Shown: in pieces, positions 22,560 to 31,702 of the stretch
How the letters are laid out: each line of letters starts with the position of its first letter
Numbering within the stretch: position 1 is the stretch's first letter
Assembly: GCA_018064925.1 (NCBI GenBank)
Contig: JAGHUH010000025.1
Span: 47,847 to 111,846, forward strand
Length of the DNA: 64,000 nt
Direction: 5' to 3'
DNA from: Candidatus Cacconaster stercorequi
GTDB lineage: Bacteria > Bacillota > Clostridia > Oscillospirales > Oscillospiraceae
The notes under the pieces: model-generated
Told to the model about the DNA's origin: nothing
Database searches by the model: none
What the model saw: only the letters and a program-made list of their open reading frames with translations
Made by a program: the position numbers and the translations under genes

Positions 22560-25193
22560 TCAGCCCTTCATGGCAGCGGCGGATTCCTCCAACTTTGCAA
22601 TCAGTGCACGAGCCTTTTCGGCACGCTCACGCTCGGCATTAACAACCGCTTCAGGTGCCTTGGAGATAAATGCCTCATTGCTGAGTTTCTTTTCAATGCG
22701 TGCCAAATTCTCGACGGCCTTTGCCTTTTCCTTTTCGATACGGGCAAGCTCCTTCTCGAAATCCACCAACTCGCTCAACGGCAGATAGACATTGGCATCA
22801 TGGGTGACAACCGTGACCATTCCCGTCAGATCCGTGGGGGCTTCGGTGGTAACAGTTACCTCACTGGCATACGCCATACGGGTGATGAAGTGCTTGCCCT
22901 CCTCATAGTTCTCAGGCTTGGCGGTAACGATAATCATCTTCGCCTTCTTGGAGGGGGGAACATTCATCTCGGCGCGACGGGCACGGACTGCGGAAATGGC
23001 ATCCTTCACGGCCTCCATCGCATCTTCCTCTTCCGCGAAGTTCATGCTCTCCTGATATTCAGGCCACTTGGCTTTGATCAGGAAATCGCCCTCGTGAGGC
23101 AGTGCCTGCCAAATCTCTTCCGTGATAAACGGCATATAGGGATGCAGCAGCTCCAAAATCCGCAGCAGGACATAGCACAGGACATTTTCAGCCGCCAGCT
23201 TCGCCTTCTGATCCTCACCGTTGAGACGGGTCTTGGTCAGTTCGATATACCAATCGCAATAGGTATCCCAGATAAAGTCATAGATCTTGGCAGAAGCCAC
23301 GCCCAGCTCGTATGCCTCCATATTTTCGGTGACTTCCTTGATGAGGACATTCAGCTTGCTGAGCACCCACTTATCCTCAAGCTCCAGCTTGTCAGGTAAC
23401 TCCACCTTGTCGATGGTCAGGTTCATCATCACAAAGCGGCTGGCGTTCCAAATCTTGTTGGCAAAGTTGCGCATGGCCTCACATTTTTCCACAAAGAAAC
23501 GCATATCGTTACCGGGGCTGTTGCCGGTGATTAGGTTGAAGCGCAGCGCATCGGCACCGTAGTTATCAGCCATTTCCAGCGGATCCACACCATTGCCCAA
23601 GGACTTGGACATCTTGCGGCCCTTGTCATCACGCACCAGACCGTGGATCAATACGGTCTTGAATGGCTCTTTCTTCATCTGCTCCATGCCGGAGAAGATC
23701 ATGCGAGCCACCCAGAAGAAGATAATATCGTATCCGGTCACCAACACAGAAGTAGGATACCAGTAGTTCAGATCTGGAGCATCCAGATCTGGCCAACCCA
23801 TAGTGGAGAAGGGCCACAGCGCCGAAGAGAACCAAGTATCCAGCACATCCTCTTCACGGGTCAAATGCTCACAGCCGCACTTTTCGCACTTGGTGGGGTC
23901 TTGGCGGCTGACATTGATATGACCGCACTCGTCACAGTACCAGGCGGGAATCTGATGACCCCACCAGAGCTGACGGGAAATGCACCAGTCATGGACATTC
24001 TCCATCCAATTGATATAGGTCTTGGTGAAACGCTCGGGCACAAATTTAATGGTGCCATCCTTCACCACGCGGATGGCCTCCTTGGCCAGAGGCTCCATCT
24101 TCACAAACCACTGGGCAGAGATCAAGGGCTCCACATCGTTGTGACAGCGATAGCAGGTACCCACATTATGGGAGTAATCCTCGGTCTTAATCAGATATCC
24201 CTCAGCTTCCAGATCAGCCACGATGGCCTTGCGGCACTCATAGCGATCCATTCCCTCGTATTTGCCGCCGTTCTCGTTAATAGTACCGTCATCTGCGATC
24301 ACGCGGATGACCTCCAGATTGTGGCGCAGACCCACCTCAAAGTCGTTGGGATCGTGAGCAGGGGTCATCTTCACGGCGCCGGTACCGAAACCGATCTCGC
24401 AGTATTCATCGCCGACGATGGGAATCTCGCGGTTCATGATGGGCAGAATACAGGTTTTTCCAATAAATTGCTTCAGATTTTCGTCCTCGGGGTTTACAGC
24501 CACGCCGGTATCGCCCATCATGGTTTCGGGACGGGTGGTGGCAATGATGATATCGCCGCTGCCATCGGTCAGCGGATAGCGGACATACCACAGATGGCCT
24601 GGTTTGTCGGTGTATTCCACCTCTGCATCCGAAAGGGCAGTCAGGCAGTGGGGACACCAGTTGATGATGCGGCTGCCCTTGTAAATCAAGCCCTTGTCAT
24701 ACAGCTCGCAGAAGGTCTCGCGGACGGCCTTGGAGCAGCCCTCGTCCATTGTAAAGCGGTCGCGGCTCCAATCGCAGCTGGCGCCCATCTTTTTCTGCTG
24801 CTCTACGATACGGCTACCAAACTTTTCCTTCCACGCCCACACACGCTCCAGAAATTTCTCGCGGCCCAGATCGTAGCGCGTCAAACCCTCGTTCTTGCGC
24901 AGATCCTCTTCCACCTTGATCTGGGTGGCAATGCCAGCGTGGTCACTGCCGGGCAGCCACAATGCCTCGTAACCCTGCATTCTTTTGAAACGGGTCAGGA
25001 TATCCTGCAGCGTGCAGTCCAATGCGTGACCCATGTGCAGTTGGCCGGTCACATTGGGTGGCGGCATGACGATGGAAAACGGTTTTTTATCAGGATTGGG
25101 CGCGGCGCTGAAACAGCCATTGTCCATCCACATCTGGTAAATTCGGGATTCCACATCCCGGGGGTCATACACCTTCGGTAATTCTTTCAGCAT
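22560..25193 (-). CDS. valS: Valyl-tRNA synthetase
   Basis: An 877-aa class I synthetase charging tRNA-Val. The HIGH motif is PPPNVTGQLHMGHAL near residue 40-55, the KMSKS motif is GRKMSKSLGNGVDP, and the CP1 editing domain has ATTRPETMMGDTGVAVNP. The zinc-type CDECGH...CEKCGC segment and the C-terminal coiled-coil arm (VDFEKELARIEKEKAKAVENL) are present. The track ORF begins in the T-box leader; the ATG at 25193 with AAAGGAG upstream is right. Controlled by the T-box leader and its consensus promoter. Confidence 0.97.
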   Translation of the reverse strand: MLKELPKVYDPRDVESRIYQMWMDNGCFSAAPNPDKKPFSIVMPPPNVTGQLHMGHALDCTLQDILTRFKRMQGYEALWLPGSDHAGIATQIKVEEDLRKNEGLTRYDLGREKFLERVWAWKEKFGSRIVEQQKKMGASCDWSRDRFTMDEGCSKAVRETFCELYDKGLIYKGSRIINWCPHCLTALSDAEVEYTDKPGHLWYVRYPLTDGSGDIIIATTRPETMMGDTGVAVNPEDENLKQFIGKTCILPIMNREIPIVGDEYCEIGFGTGAVKMTPAHDPNDFEVGLRHNLEVIRVIADDGTINENGGKYEGMDRYECRKAIVADLEAEGYLIKTEDYSHNVGTCYRCHNDVEPLISAQWFVKMEPLAKEAIRVVKDGTIKFVPERFTKTYINWMENVHDWCISRQLWWGHQIPAWYCDECGHINVSRQDPTKCEKCGCEHLTREEDVLDTWFSSALWPFSTMGWPDLDAPDLNYWYPTSVLVTGYDIIFFWVARMIFSGMEQMKKEPFKTVLIHGLVRDDKGRKMSKSLGNGVDPLEMADNYGADALRFNLITGNSPGNDMRFFVEKCEAMRNFANKIWNASRFVMMNLTIDKVELPDKLELEDKWVLSKLNVLIKEVTENMEAYELGVASAKIYDFIWDTYCDWYIELTKTRLNGEDQKAKLAAENVLCYVLLRILELLHPYMPFITEEIWQALPHEGDFLIKAKWPEYQESMNFAEEEDAMEAVKDAISAVRARRAEMNVPPSKKAKMIIVTAKPENYEEGKHFITRMAYASEVTVTTEAPTDLTGMVTVVTHDANVYLPLSELVDFEKELARIEKEKAKAVENLARIEKKLSNEAFISKAPEAVVNAERERAEKARALIAKLEESAAAMKG

Positions 25194-25228
25194 ATTGCTT
25201 CTCCTTTTCGAGTATTTGGCAAAACAAG

Positions 25229-25497
25229 TATAAAAAAAGCCGCTCCGTTCTGCCATTGCAAAACAGGGCGAACAAAAGTCCGTGGTACCACCTGTATTCG
25301 GGAAAATCCCGCACTCTACCGATACAATCATATCGCGCCCCGATAACGGAGGGCACACCGTTGCCGCCTACTGATTTTCTGTTCAGCGCAAAGCTCCGGG
25401 ACGACTTTGGCGGCGCTTCACGGGAGCTTACACCAACCGCTCCCTCTCTTTGCATCCATCTTCCGCCTACTGCTTCCCATCATCGCTGTTTTCCTAT
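25229..25497 (-). ncRNA. T-box riboswitch leader of valS
   Basis: The minus-strand leader carries the hallmark T-box AGGTGGTACCACGG (25280-25293), a stem I start GCGATGATGGGAAGCAGTA, an AGAGAGGGAGCGGTTGGTG distal block, and a terminator hairpin (GTTCGCCCTG...CAGAACGGAGCGGC) ending in TTTTTTT at about 25229-25275. Uncharged tRNA-Val would stabilise the antiterminator and let valS be read. Two GTC triplets in CAAAGTCGTCCCGG are candidate valine specifiers, but I could not assign the loop with certainty. It explains most of the 480-base stretch without a protein gene; 25533-25640 holds nothing recognisable. Confidence 0.93.
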
Positions 25498-25503
25498 GGC
25501 GAT

Positions 25504-25532
25504 AGTATAATATACCAAAAAGAAATTGTCAA
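25504..25532 (-). promoter_or_regulatory. SigA promoter of the valS T-box transcript
   Basis: TTGACA - 17 bases - TATACT on the minus strand, placing the start of transcription about seven bases before stem I of the T-box. Confidence 0.85.
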
Positions 25533-25641
25533 GGTTTTGCCATAGGTGCCTCTATATTTTCGTATGTAATTTGCCATTGCTGCCTCCCGCCTCTTTTTCT
25601 CCCGCTATGAACTTCTAACCTTTCTATTACCGCGAGAAAAC

Positions 25642-25676
25642 GATAAAACGCTCCGAAGCAATCGGAGCGTTTTATC
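25642..25676. terminator. Terminator after the barstar gene
   Basis: GATAAAACGCTCCGA-AGCAA-TCGGAGCGTTTTATC: a symmetrical stem overlapping the barstar stop codon. The stem's own A/T ends supply the T tract. Confidence 0.85.
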
Positions 25677-25935
25677 ATTCTACGCTTATTGTCAGATTGT
25701 CATTCTCTGCGGCGGCATCGCGCATCACCCGCAACAGACGGTCGGCATAATGCTGGTCTGACCATGCGTCCCAGTTTCGCAGCGTCAGTTCCGTTTCCTC
25801 ACAAAGGTCACCCAGACAATCGTACAGTGCATCTAAATTGCGGCCGTACCATTCCGGAAACGCCAATTCGCGGCTCAGGGTATTATGCAACGAGGTGCGA
25901 TCCAGTACTGCGCCGTCTAAAACTACCTGTTTCAT
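25675..25935 (-). CDS. Barstar-family ribonuclease inhibitor
   Basis: An 86-aa barstar-like immunity protein. The barstar core pattern is clear: DGAVLDRTSLHNTLSRELAFPEWYGRNLDALYDCLGDL, including the FP..YGxNLDALWD-type helix that contacts barnase, followed by a predicted helix-strand end. It has no signal peptide, so it is cytoplasmic. ATG at 25935 overlaps the barnase stop (ATGA), so toxin and inhibitor are translationally coupled. It protects the producer from leaked or intracellular RNase. Confidence 0.92.
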   Translation of the reverse strand: MKQVVLDGAVLDRTSLHNTLSRELAFPEWYGRNLDALYDCLGDLCEETELTLRNWDAWSDQHYADRLLRVMRDAAAENDNLTISVE

Positions 25936-26510
25936 CCGTCTACCTCCCCATAGAGCAATTCAAAGGACTTATAATGATCCCCCGTATAGAAAATCAGGCC
26001 ATCATTGGAAAACACAATTCGCTTTGTGCCGCGGGAGTTCTTCCCCTTTGTGCCGATATCGCATTCCGTATAGCTTCGACCGTTGGCCTCTGGCAAGAGT
26101 CCCTCATAGTTGCCGAAATGACTGCCGCCGATACAGCAGCCGGGCGCGTAGGGCTCCAATGACCCACCGCTCCAGCCCTTGCTCTGGGCCTCTTTTTTGC
26201 TGATAAAGTTGCGCGGCAGATGACCGTACACATGGATATACAGCGCAACATCCTCCTTGGAATAGTAGTATGCGCCCTCGTCCGGTTTTTCCTGTGATTG
26301 TCTGGTTTTTCCTTTGTCCTGCTGATCAGCTTGAAGGTCACTCTGCTGTGCGTCTGTCTGATGGTCATCTTCGGAATCAACCATCTCCCAACTTTCCTGT
26401 TCTGCGCTCTCGCTGTCATCCACCACTGGCAGAGAGGTAGTCGCTCCGCAGGATATCAGACACAGCGCCAGAATCAAGGCCAACAGCATCGCCGCAATTT
26501 TCTTCATCAT
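25932..26510 (-). CDS. Barnase-like secreted guanyl-specific ribonuclease lipoprotein
   Basis: A 192-aa precursor. Residues 1-21 are a signal with lipobox LISC, followed by an acidic, Gln-rich linker to about residue 80, then a ~110-aa barnase domain: LPRNFISKKEAQSKGW, PGCCIGGSHFGNYEGLLP, GRSYTECDI (catalytic Glu), TKRIVFSNDGLIFYTGDHY (catalytic Arg and His). All three barnase catalytic residues are in place. It is probably tethered outside the membrane. The adjacent cysteines in PGCC are not in classic barnase. It overlaps barstar by four bases. Role: nutrient scavenging or a contact/antagonism toxin. Confidence 0.92.
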   Translation of the reverse strand: MMKKIAAMLLALILALCLISCGATTSLPVVDDSESAEQESWEMVDSEDDHQTDAQQSDLQADQQDKGKTRQSQEKPDEGAYYYSKEDVALYIHVYGHLPRNFISKKEAQSKGWSGGSLEPYAPGCCIGGSHFGNYEGLLPEANGRSYTECDIGTKGKNSRGTKRIVFSNDGLIFYTGDHYKSFELLYGEVDG

Positions 26511-26534
26511 TTTCTTTCCGCCTTTCTTAAGTTC

Positions 26535-26573
26535 GAAAAGCCGGACGCCGCAGGTTACGGCATCCGGCTTTGA
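26535..26573 (-). terminator. Terminator after the first CoA-transferase
   Basis: On the minus strand AAAGCCGGATGCCGTAACCTGCGGCGTCCGGCTTTT: a GC-rich stem with a short T run, starting within six bases of the stop codon. Confidence 0.88.
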
Positions 26574-26578
26574 TCCAT

Positions 26579-27928
26579 TCAGCGCTTGTTGGAGCGAATC
26601 CAGAGTCCCTGTTTTTCCGCATTTGCGATCAGCTCATCACGGAACATGGGATGCGCCACGGAAATCAGCTTTTCAGCGCGCTGCCATGTGCTGCAGCCCA
26701 TGAGATTAACGCCGCCATATTCGGTAACGATATAGTACGCCTGACTTCTGGGGTCGGTAACCACATCGCCCAACTGCAAGGTGGGATTGATGCGGGATCT
26801 CATATTCCCCTCCTTATCCTTGAAAGCAGAGGTCAGGCAGATAAATGCCTTACCGCCGCGGGACACAGCCGCGCCGTCCAGAAAGTCCAGTTGGCCGCCG
26901 GTGCCGCTAATCTGACGGGTACCGGAGGTCTCGGCGCAGATCTGACCGTACAGATCCACGGAAATGCAGTTGTTGACGGAAACAAAGTTATCAATTTTTC
27001 CCACAGTTGCTGGATTGTTGCAGTAGCCAATAGGATATGTCACAACACCGGGATTTTCACGCACCCAGTCATAAAGATCCTGCGAACCCAGCGCCAAACC
27101 AAACACGCTCTTATAGCGGTCGATGTTCTTCATGCGGTTGGTAATTTTACCCGCCTTATACATATCCAGATAGGAGTCGCACAGCATCTCGGTGTGGATG
27201 CCCAAGTCACGCAGGTCGGACTTTGCGATCATCTGTCCCACAGCATTGGGCAGACCGCCGATACCAAGCTGCAGCGTGGAGCCGTCGCACATATTCTGTA
27301 CCACATACTCTGCAATCTTCTCCTCTGCCTCGGTGGCGGCCGGCGCGCCGATATTAATAATGGGGCCGTGCTCGCCCTCCACGATCATATCCACATCGTC
27401 AATATGGATACATTCATCCAGTCCACCGTACACCCACGGCAGGTTTTCATTGACCTCCACAATCACCACATCTGCCTTATCCAGCGTGGCGCGGGATGCT
27501 GTATTGCTGAGAGAGAAGTTGAAATAGCCGTGCTCATTCATGGGGGTAACGCTGATCATGGCCACATTGACCGTCAGGAAATGCTCATAGTAAAAGCCCA
27601 GATTGCGGAACACCATGGGGATAAAATTGCAAAGGCCCTTGTCGCAGAGCTTGCGCTCGTATCCGCTCATGTGCCAGCTATTATAGATAAAATGCTCACG
27701 GGTCGGATCGCATTCCACCATCTGGATGGGACTCATGATCAGATAACCGCGGATTTTAACATCGAAAAGTTCTTCTTTTCTCTTGGCAATGGCGGCATCC
27801 ATCAGTTGAGGGAACCCGGCACCCATGGAAATATCAATCCAGTCACCGCTCTTGACCACGGCAGCTGCCTGCTCCGGCGTACGGAGCTTGCGCTGATATT
27901 CAGATGTATAATTAAAGGGTACTGCCAT
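26579..27928 (-). CDS. Acetyl-CoA hydrolase/transferase family CoA-transferase (butyrate/acetate type)
   Basis: A 449-aa family I CoA-transferase of the acetyl-CoA hydrolase group, which includes butyryl-CoA:acetate and 4-hydroxybutyrate CoA-transferases. It shows [61 protein letters not shown] (the Glu that forms the CoA thioester) and YYIVTEYGGVNL. It moves CoA between an acyl-CoA and acetate in the last step of butyrate-type fermentation; the exact acyl pair is not readable. The ATG at 27928 has AAGGAG ten bases upstream and is preferred over 27937. It has its own promoter and terminator. A paralogue lies at 60.4 kb. Confidence 0.9.
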   Translation of the reverse strand: MAVPFNYTSEYQRKLRTPEQAAAVVKSGDWIDISMGAGFPQLMDAAIAKRKEELFDVKIRGYLIMSPIQMVECDPTREHFIYNSWHMSGYERKLCDKGLCNFIPMVFRNLGFYYEHFLTVNVAMISVTPMNEHGYFNFSLSNTASRATLDKADVVIVEVNENLPWVYGGLDECIHIDDVDMIVEGEHGPIINIGAPAATEAEEKIAEYVVQNMCDGSTLQLGIGGLPNAVGQMIAKSDLRDLGIHTEMLCDSYLDMYKAGKITNRMKNIDRYKSVFGLALGSQDLYDWVRENPGVVTYPIGYCNNPATVGKIDNFVSVNNCISVDLYGQICAETSGTRQISGTGGQLDFLDGAAVSRGGKAFICLTSAFKDKEGNMRSRINPTLQLGDVVTDPRSQAYYIVTEYGGVNLMGCSTWQRAEKLISVAHPMFRDELIANAEKQGLWIRSNKR

Positions 27929-27983
27929 ATTTACCATTCTCCTTGCGTGTTGATATTCTTTGTGATGCTATTTTCACATATTA

Positions 27984-28012
27984 ATTTTATCGCATTCTAA
28001 TATTGATGTCAA
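27984..28012 (-). promoter_or_regulatory. SigA promoter of the first CoA-transferase
   Basis: TTGACA - 17 bases - TAAAAT on the minus strand. An imperfect TGTGA-N8-TCACA inverted repeat lies just downstream (about 27961-27978) and might be a Rex- or Crp-like operator. Confidence 0.8.
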
Positions 28013-28038
28013 CCACAACCGGAATCGGATCGGTATAC

Positions 28039-28076
28039 AAAAAGATGGGACAACCGAAGTTGCCCCATCTTTTTTC
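28039..28076 (-). terminator. Terminator after nifJ
   Basis: On the minus strand AAAAAAGATGGGGCAACTTCGGTTGTCCCATCTTTTT: a 12-13 bp stem with a UUCG-like loop and T tract. Confidence 0.9.
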
Positions 28077-28108
28077 ATATCATACAGTTTTGATCAACCG
28101 GAAACCGA

Positions 28109-31100
28109 TTAGTCCTCGCTGCGGCGCTTGTAGTACTCGTACTTTGCCTTTGCACCGGCCTCGGCCTCAGCGAACAGCGTCTTGGCGTTGTCGGGGAAGC
28201 TCAGCTCCAGAGAGGCGTAGCGAACTTCGCCCTTCATGAAGTCATACAGAGGCATGCTGGGCTCCTTGGAGTCCAGAGTGAACTTCTTGGTCTCGGGATT
28301 GTAGCGATACAGATTCCAGTAACCGGAGTTGACAGCGTCCTTCATCTCCTGCTGGACATTGTTCATGCCCTTCTTGATACCGTGGTTGATGCAGGGAGCG
28401 TAGCAGATGACGATGGAGGGACCCTTATGAGCTTCGGCTTCCTTGATGGCCTTGATGAGCTGGTTGGGGTTGGCACCCATGCAGCACTGAGCGACATAGA
28501 CATTGTCATAGGTCATCATCAGCATACCCAGATCCTTCTTCTTGGTCTTCTTACCGGCTGCCTGGAACTGTGCCACGGCGCCGACAGGAGTAGCCTTGGA
28601 GGACTGGCCACCGGTGTTGGAATAGACCTCGGTATCCACCAGCAGGACATTGACATCCTCGCCCATGGCGAAGACATGATCCAGACCGCCGTAGCCGATG
28701 TCGTATGCCCAGCCGTCGCCGCCGTACATCCACATGGTCTTCTTGCTCAGGTCGTTCTTGCGCTTCATGATCTCGTCCACGAACTTCTGCTCGTCAGCGT
28801 TGAACTTACCGTTCTCCAGAGCAGCAACCAGAGCCTTGGTGGCCTCGGTGGAAGCATCCAGATCCTCGTAGGTCTCGAACCACTTGGCGATGGCTGCCTT
28901 CACAGCGGCATCGTTGGTGATGGCATCCAGACCGCGGACATACTCGGTAACGGCAGCGCGCAGCTGCTTGACAGCCAGGCACATACCATAGGAGAATTCA
29001 GCGTTGTTCTCGAACAGGGAGTTGGACCATGCGGGGCCCTTGCCTTCCTTGTTCTTGCAGTAAGGTACGCAAGGCATAGCGGCGCCCCAAGCCTGGGTAC
29101 AACCGGTAGCGTTTGCCAGGTACATCTTATCACCGAACATCTGGGTCAGCAGCTTCACATAGGGAGTCTCACCGCAGCCGGCGCAGGCGCCGTTGAACTC
29201 AACCAGGGGCTGACGGAACTGGCTGCCCTTCAGGGTGAACTTGTCGATCTTATCGTACTTGTCGGACAGGTTCATCACATAGTTCCAGTTGGTCTGATCC
29301 AGAGAGACCTCGTGTGCGGGCACCATCTTCAGGGCCTTGCCGGTCTTGGGGCAGGAGGAAACGCAGCTGCCGCAGGAGGTGCAGTCCAGCGTGGAAACGC
29401 CCATGGTGAACTTCAGGCCCTTCAGTGCGGGACCCTTGGCATCCACCAGCTCCATGCCGGCGGGAGCATTAGCAGCCTCTTCCTCGTTCAGCAGGAAGGG
29501 ACGGATCACAGCGTGGGGGCAGACGAAGGAGCACATATTGCACTGCAGGCACTCGTTCTTGTCCCAAACGGGCAGATGGGTGGCAATGCCGCGCTTCTCA
29601 TAGCGGGAGGTACCCAGAGGCATGGTACCGTCTTCCATACCCTTGAAGGCGGAAACAGGCAGATCATCACCCTTCTGGGCATTGATGGGAACCAGAATGT
29701 TCTTGATGATGTCGGGTACATTCTCGGGAGCGGGCTGGATAGCAGCGCCGGACAGATTCTTCCAGCTATCCTTGACGGTAACTTCCTTGACAGCGTTGAT
29801 ACCGGCGTCAACAGCGGCAATGTTCATGTTGACAACCTTGTCGCCCTTCAGAGCGTAGGTCTTCTTCACAGCAGCCTTCATGTGCTCCACAGCATCCTCA
29901 ACGGGGATGACCTTGGCCAGCTTGAAGAAGGCAGCCTGCAGCACCATGTTGGAGCGGTTACCCAGACCGATGGCCTGAGATTCCTTGTTGGCGTCGATGA
30001 TGAAGAACTTGATGTTGTTCTCAGCAATGTACTTCAGGATATCACCGGGCATCTTCTGCTCCAGCTCGTCCTCACTCCACTCGCAGTTCAGCAGGAAGGA
30101 GCCATTAGGCTTCAGCTCGGAGATAATGTCATATTTGGTCAGGTAGCTCTGATTGTGGCAGGCCACGAAATCAGCGTTGCTGACATAGTAGGTGGAGGAA
30201 ATGGGCTTCTTACCGAAGCGCAGATGGCTCTTGGTGATACCGAAGGACTTCTTGGTATCATACTCAAAGTAAGCCTGGCAGTACATATCGGTATTGTTGC
30301 CGATGATCTTGATGGAGTTCTTGTTGGCGCCGACGGTACCATCGCTGCCCAGACCCCAGAACTTGCAGGCGATGGTGCCTTCGGGCTCGGTCAGCAGCGT
30401 CTCGCCGATGGGCAGGGACAGGTTGGTCACATCATCGTTGATACCGATGGTGAAATGATTCTTGGGCTCAGCAAGCAGCAGGTTGTCGAACACGGCCTTG
30501 ATCTGTGCGGGAGTGGTATCCTTGGAGCTGAGGCCATAACGACCGGCAAAGATCTCGGGACGGTTGGCGTCGTTGATGTAAGCAGCGCAGATATCCTCGT
30601 ACAGAGGCTCACCGATGGAGCCGATCTCCTTGACACGGTCGAGAACAGCAATCTTCTTGACGGTCTTGGGGATAGCGGCCAGCAGATGCTTGGCGGAGAA
30701 GGGGCGGAACAGGTGGACCTGCAGGAAGCCGACCTTCTCACCGCGGTCGTTCAGGTACTTGATGGTCTCCTGAATGGTACCGGTGACAGAGCCCATGGCG
30801 ATGATGACACGGTCAGCATCGGGAGCACCATAGTAGTTGAACAGATGATACTCACGGCCGGTCAGCTTGCTGATCTGACCCATGTAATCCTCGACGATAT
30901 CGGGCAGCTCGTCGTAAGCCGTGTTGTTTGCCTCACGCAGCTGGAAGTAGATATCGGGGTTATCAACCAGAGAACGCATGCGGGGATCTTCGGGGTTCAG
31001 CGCGTTGGCGCGGAACTTGGCCAGAGCGTCATAGTCGACCATCTTGGCGAAATCAGCATAGTCGATTGCCTCGACCTTCTGGATCTCGTGGCTGGTACGG

Positions 31101-31621
31101 AAACCGTCAAAGAAGTGCATGAAGGGAATGCGGGCCTTGATGGCGGACAGATGTGCCACGCCGGCCAGATCCATGATCTCCTGCACGCTGCCGGAGTTCA
31201 GCATGGCAAAACCGGTCTGGCGGCAGTTCATGACATCGGAATGGTCACCGAAGATGGAGAAAGCGTGGGTACCGACGGTACGGGATGCAACGTGAAGCAC
31301 GCCGGGCAGACGCTCACCGGAGATACGGTGCAGGGTGGGGATCATCAGCATCAGGCCCTGAGATGCGGTGAAGGAAGTGGCCAGTGCGCCGGCTTCCAGA
31401 ACACCGTGGCAGGCGCCGCAGGCACCGGCTTCGGACTGCATCTCAACCAGACGGACGGTCTGGCCGAAGATGTTCTTCTTGCCATTGGCAGACCAGGCAT
31501 CAGCATGCTCAGCCATGGGAGAAGACGGGGTGATCGGATAGATTGCTGCGACTTCGGAGAACGCATACGCCACGTATGCGGCAGCTTCGTTACCATCGCA
31601 GATCTTAATGATCTTGCTCAT
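28109..31621 (-). CDS. nifJ: Pyruvate:ferredoxin (flavodoxin) oxidoreductase
   Basis: A 1170-aa single-chain PFOR that splits pyruvate to acetyl-CoA and CO2 while reducing ferredoxin. Domain I starts VAAIYPITPSSPMAEHAD; the two-cluster ferredoxin domain has CLQCNMCSFVCPHAV and CTSCGSCVSSCPKTG; GACAGCGETPY supplies cysteines of the proximal cluster; the TPP motif is GDGWAYDIGYGG...DTEVYSNTGGQ. Start at 31621 (MSKIIKICDGNEAAA) behind GAGGAGG; the track start is six codons early. Strong codon bias suggests high expression. It feeds acetyl-CoA to the butyrate pathway with the CoA-transferases. Confidence 0.97.
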   Translation of the reverse strand: MSKIIKICDGNEAAAYVAYAFSEVAAIYPITPSSPMAEHADAWSANGKKNIFGQTVRLVEMQSEAGACGACHGVLEAGALATSFTASQGLMLMIPTLHRISGERLPGVLHVASRTVGTHAFSIFGDHSDVMNCRQTGFAMLNSGSVQEIMDLAGVAHLSAIKARIPFMHFFDGFRTSHEIQKVEAIDYADFAKMVDYDALAKFRANALNPEDPRMRSLVDNPDIYFQLREANNTAYDELPDIVEDYMGQISKLTGREYHLFNYYGAPDADRVIIAMGSVTGTIQETIKYLNDRGEKVGFLQVHLFRPFSAKHLLAAIPKTVKKIAVLDRVKEIGSIGEPLYEDICAAYINDANRPEIFAGRYGLSSKDTTPAQIKAVFDNLLLAEPKNHFTIGINDDVTNLSLPIGETLLTEPEGTIACKFWGLGSDGTVGANKNSIKIIGNNTDMYCQAYFEYDTKKSFGITKSHLRFGKKPISSTYYVSNADFVACHNQSYLTKYDIISELKPNGSFLLNCEWSEDELEQKMPGDILKYIAENNIKFFIIDANKESQAIGLGNRSNMVLQAAFFKLAKVIPVEDAVEHMKAAVKKTYALKGDKVVNMNIAAVDAGINAVKEVTVKDSWKNLSGAAIQPAPENVPDIIKNILVPINAQKGDDLPVSAFKGMEDGTMPLGTSRYEKRGIATHLPVWDKNECLQCNMCSFVCPHAVIRPFLLNEEEAANAPAGMELVDAKGPALKGLKFTMGVSTLDCTSCGSCVSSCPKTGKALKMVPAHEVSLDQTNWNYVMNLSDKYDKIDKFTLKGSQFRQPLVEFNGACAGCGETPYVKLLTQMFGDKMYLANATGCTQAWGAAMPCVPYCKNKEGKGPAWSNSLFENNAEFSYGMCLAVKQLRAAVTEYVRGLDAITNDAAVKAAIAKWFETYEDLDASTEATKALVAALENGKFNADEQKFVDEIMKRKNDLSKKTMWMYGGDGWAYDIGYGGLDHVFAMGEDVNVLLVDTEVYSNTGGQSSKATPVGAVAQFQAAGKKTKKKDLGMLMMTYDNVYVAQCCMGANPNQLIKAIKEAEAHKGPSIVICYAPCINHGIKKGMNNVQQEMKDAVNSGYWNLYRYNPETKKFTLDSKEPSMPLYDFMKGEVRYASLELSFPDNAKTLFAEAEAGAKAKYEYYKRRSED

Positions 31622-31670
31622 TTTCTTTTTCCTCCTCAAAAATATACAATTTGAAAAACTGTACTATGAA

Positions 31671-31690
31671 AAAATGAAATTCTTCATTTT
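31671..31690 (-). repeat. 8-4-8 palindrome in the nifJ leader
   Basis: AAAATGAA-ATTC-TTCATTTT is a perfect inverted repeat starting a few bases after the predicted nifJ transcription start. It may be an operator (a redox regulator such as Rex is a guess) or an mRNA hairpin. Confidence 0.5.
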
Positions 31691-31702
31691 CGCAACACTA
31701 TA

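Noticed and set aside
23643-25181. 512-aa plus-strand ORF opposite valS
   Set aside because: Antisense shadow; His/Ala/Leu-rich and unlike any protein family.
28382-31654. 1090-aa plus-strand ORF opposite nifJ
   Set aside because: Shadow frame. Its length comes from the strong codon bias and few stops antisense to nifJ; the product is a Leu/Gly/Ile-rich sequence with no domains.
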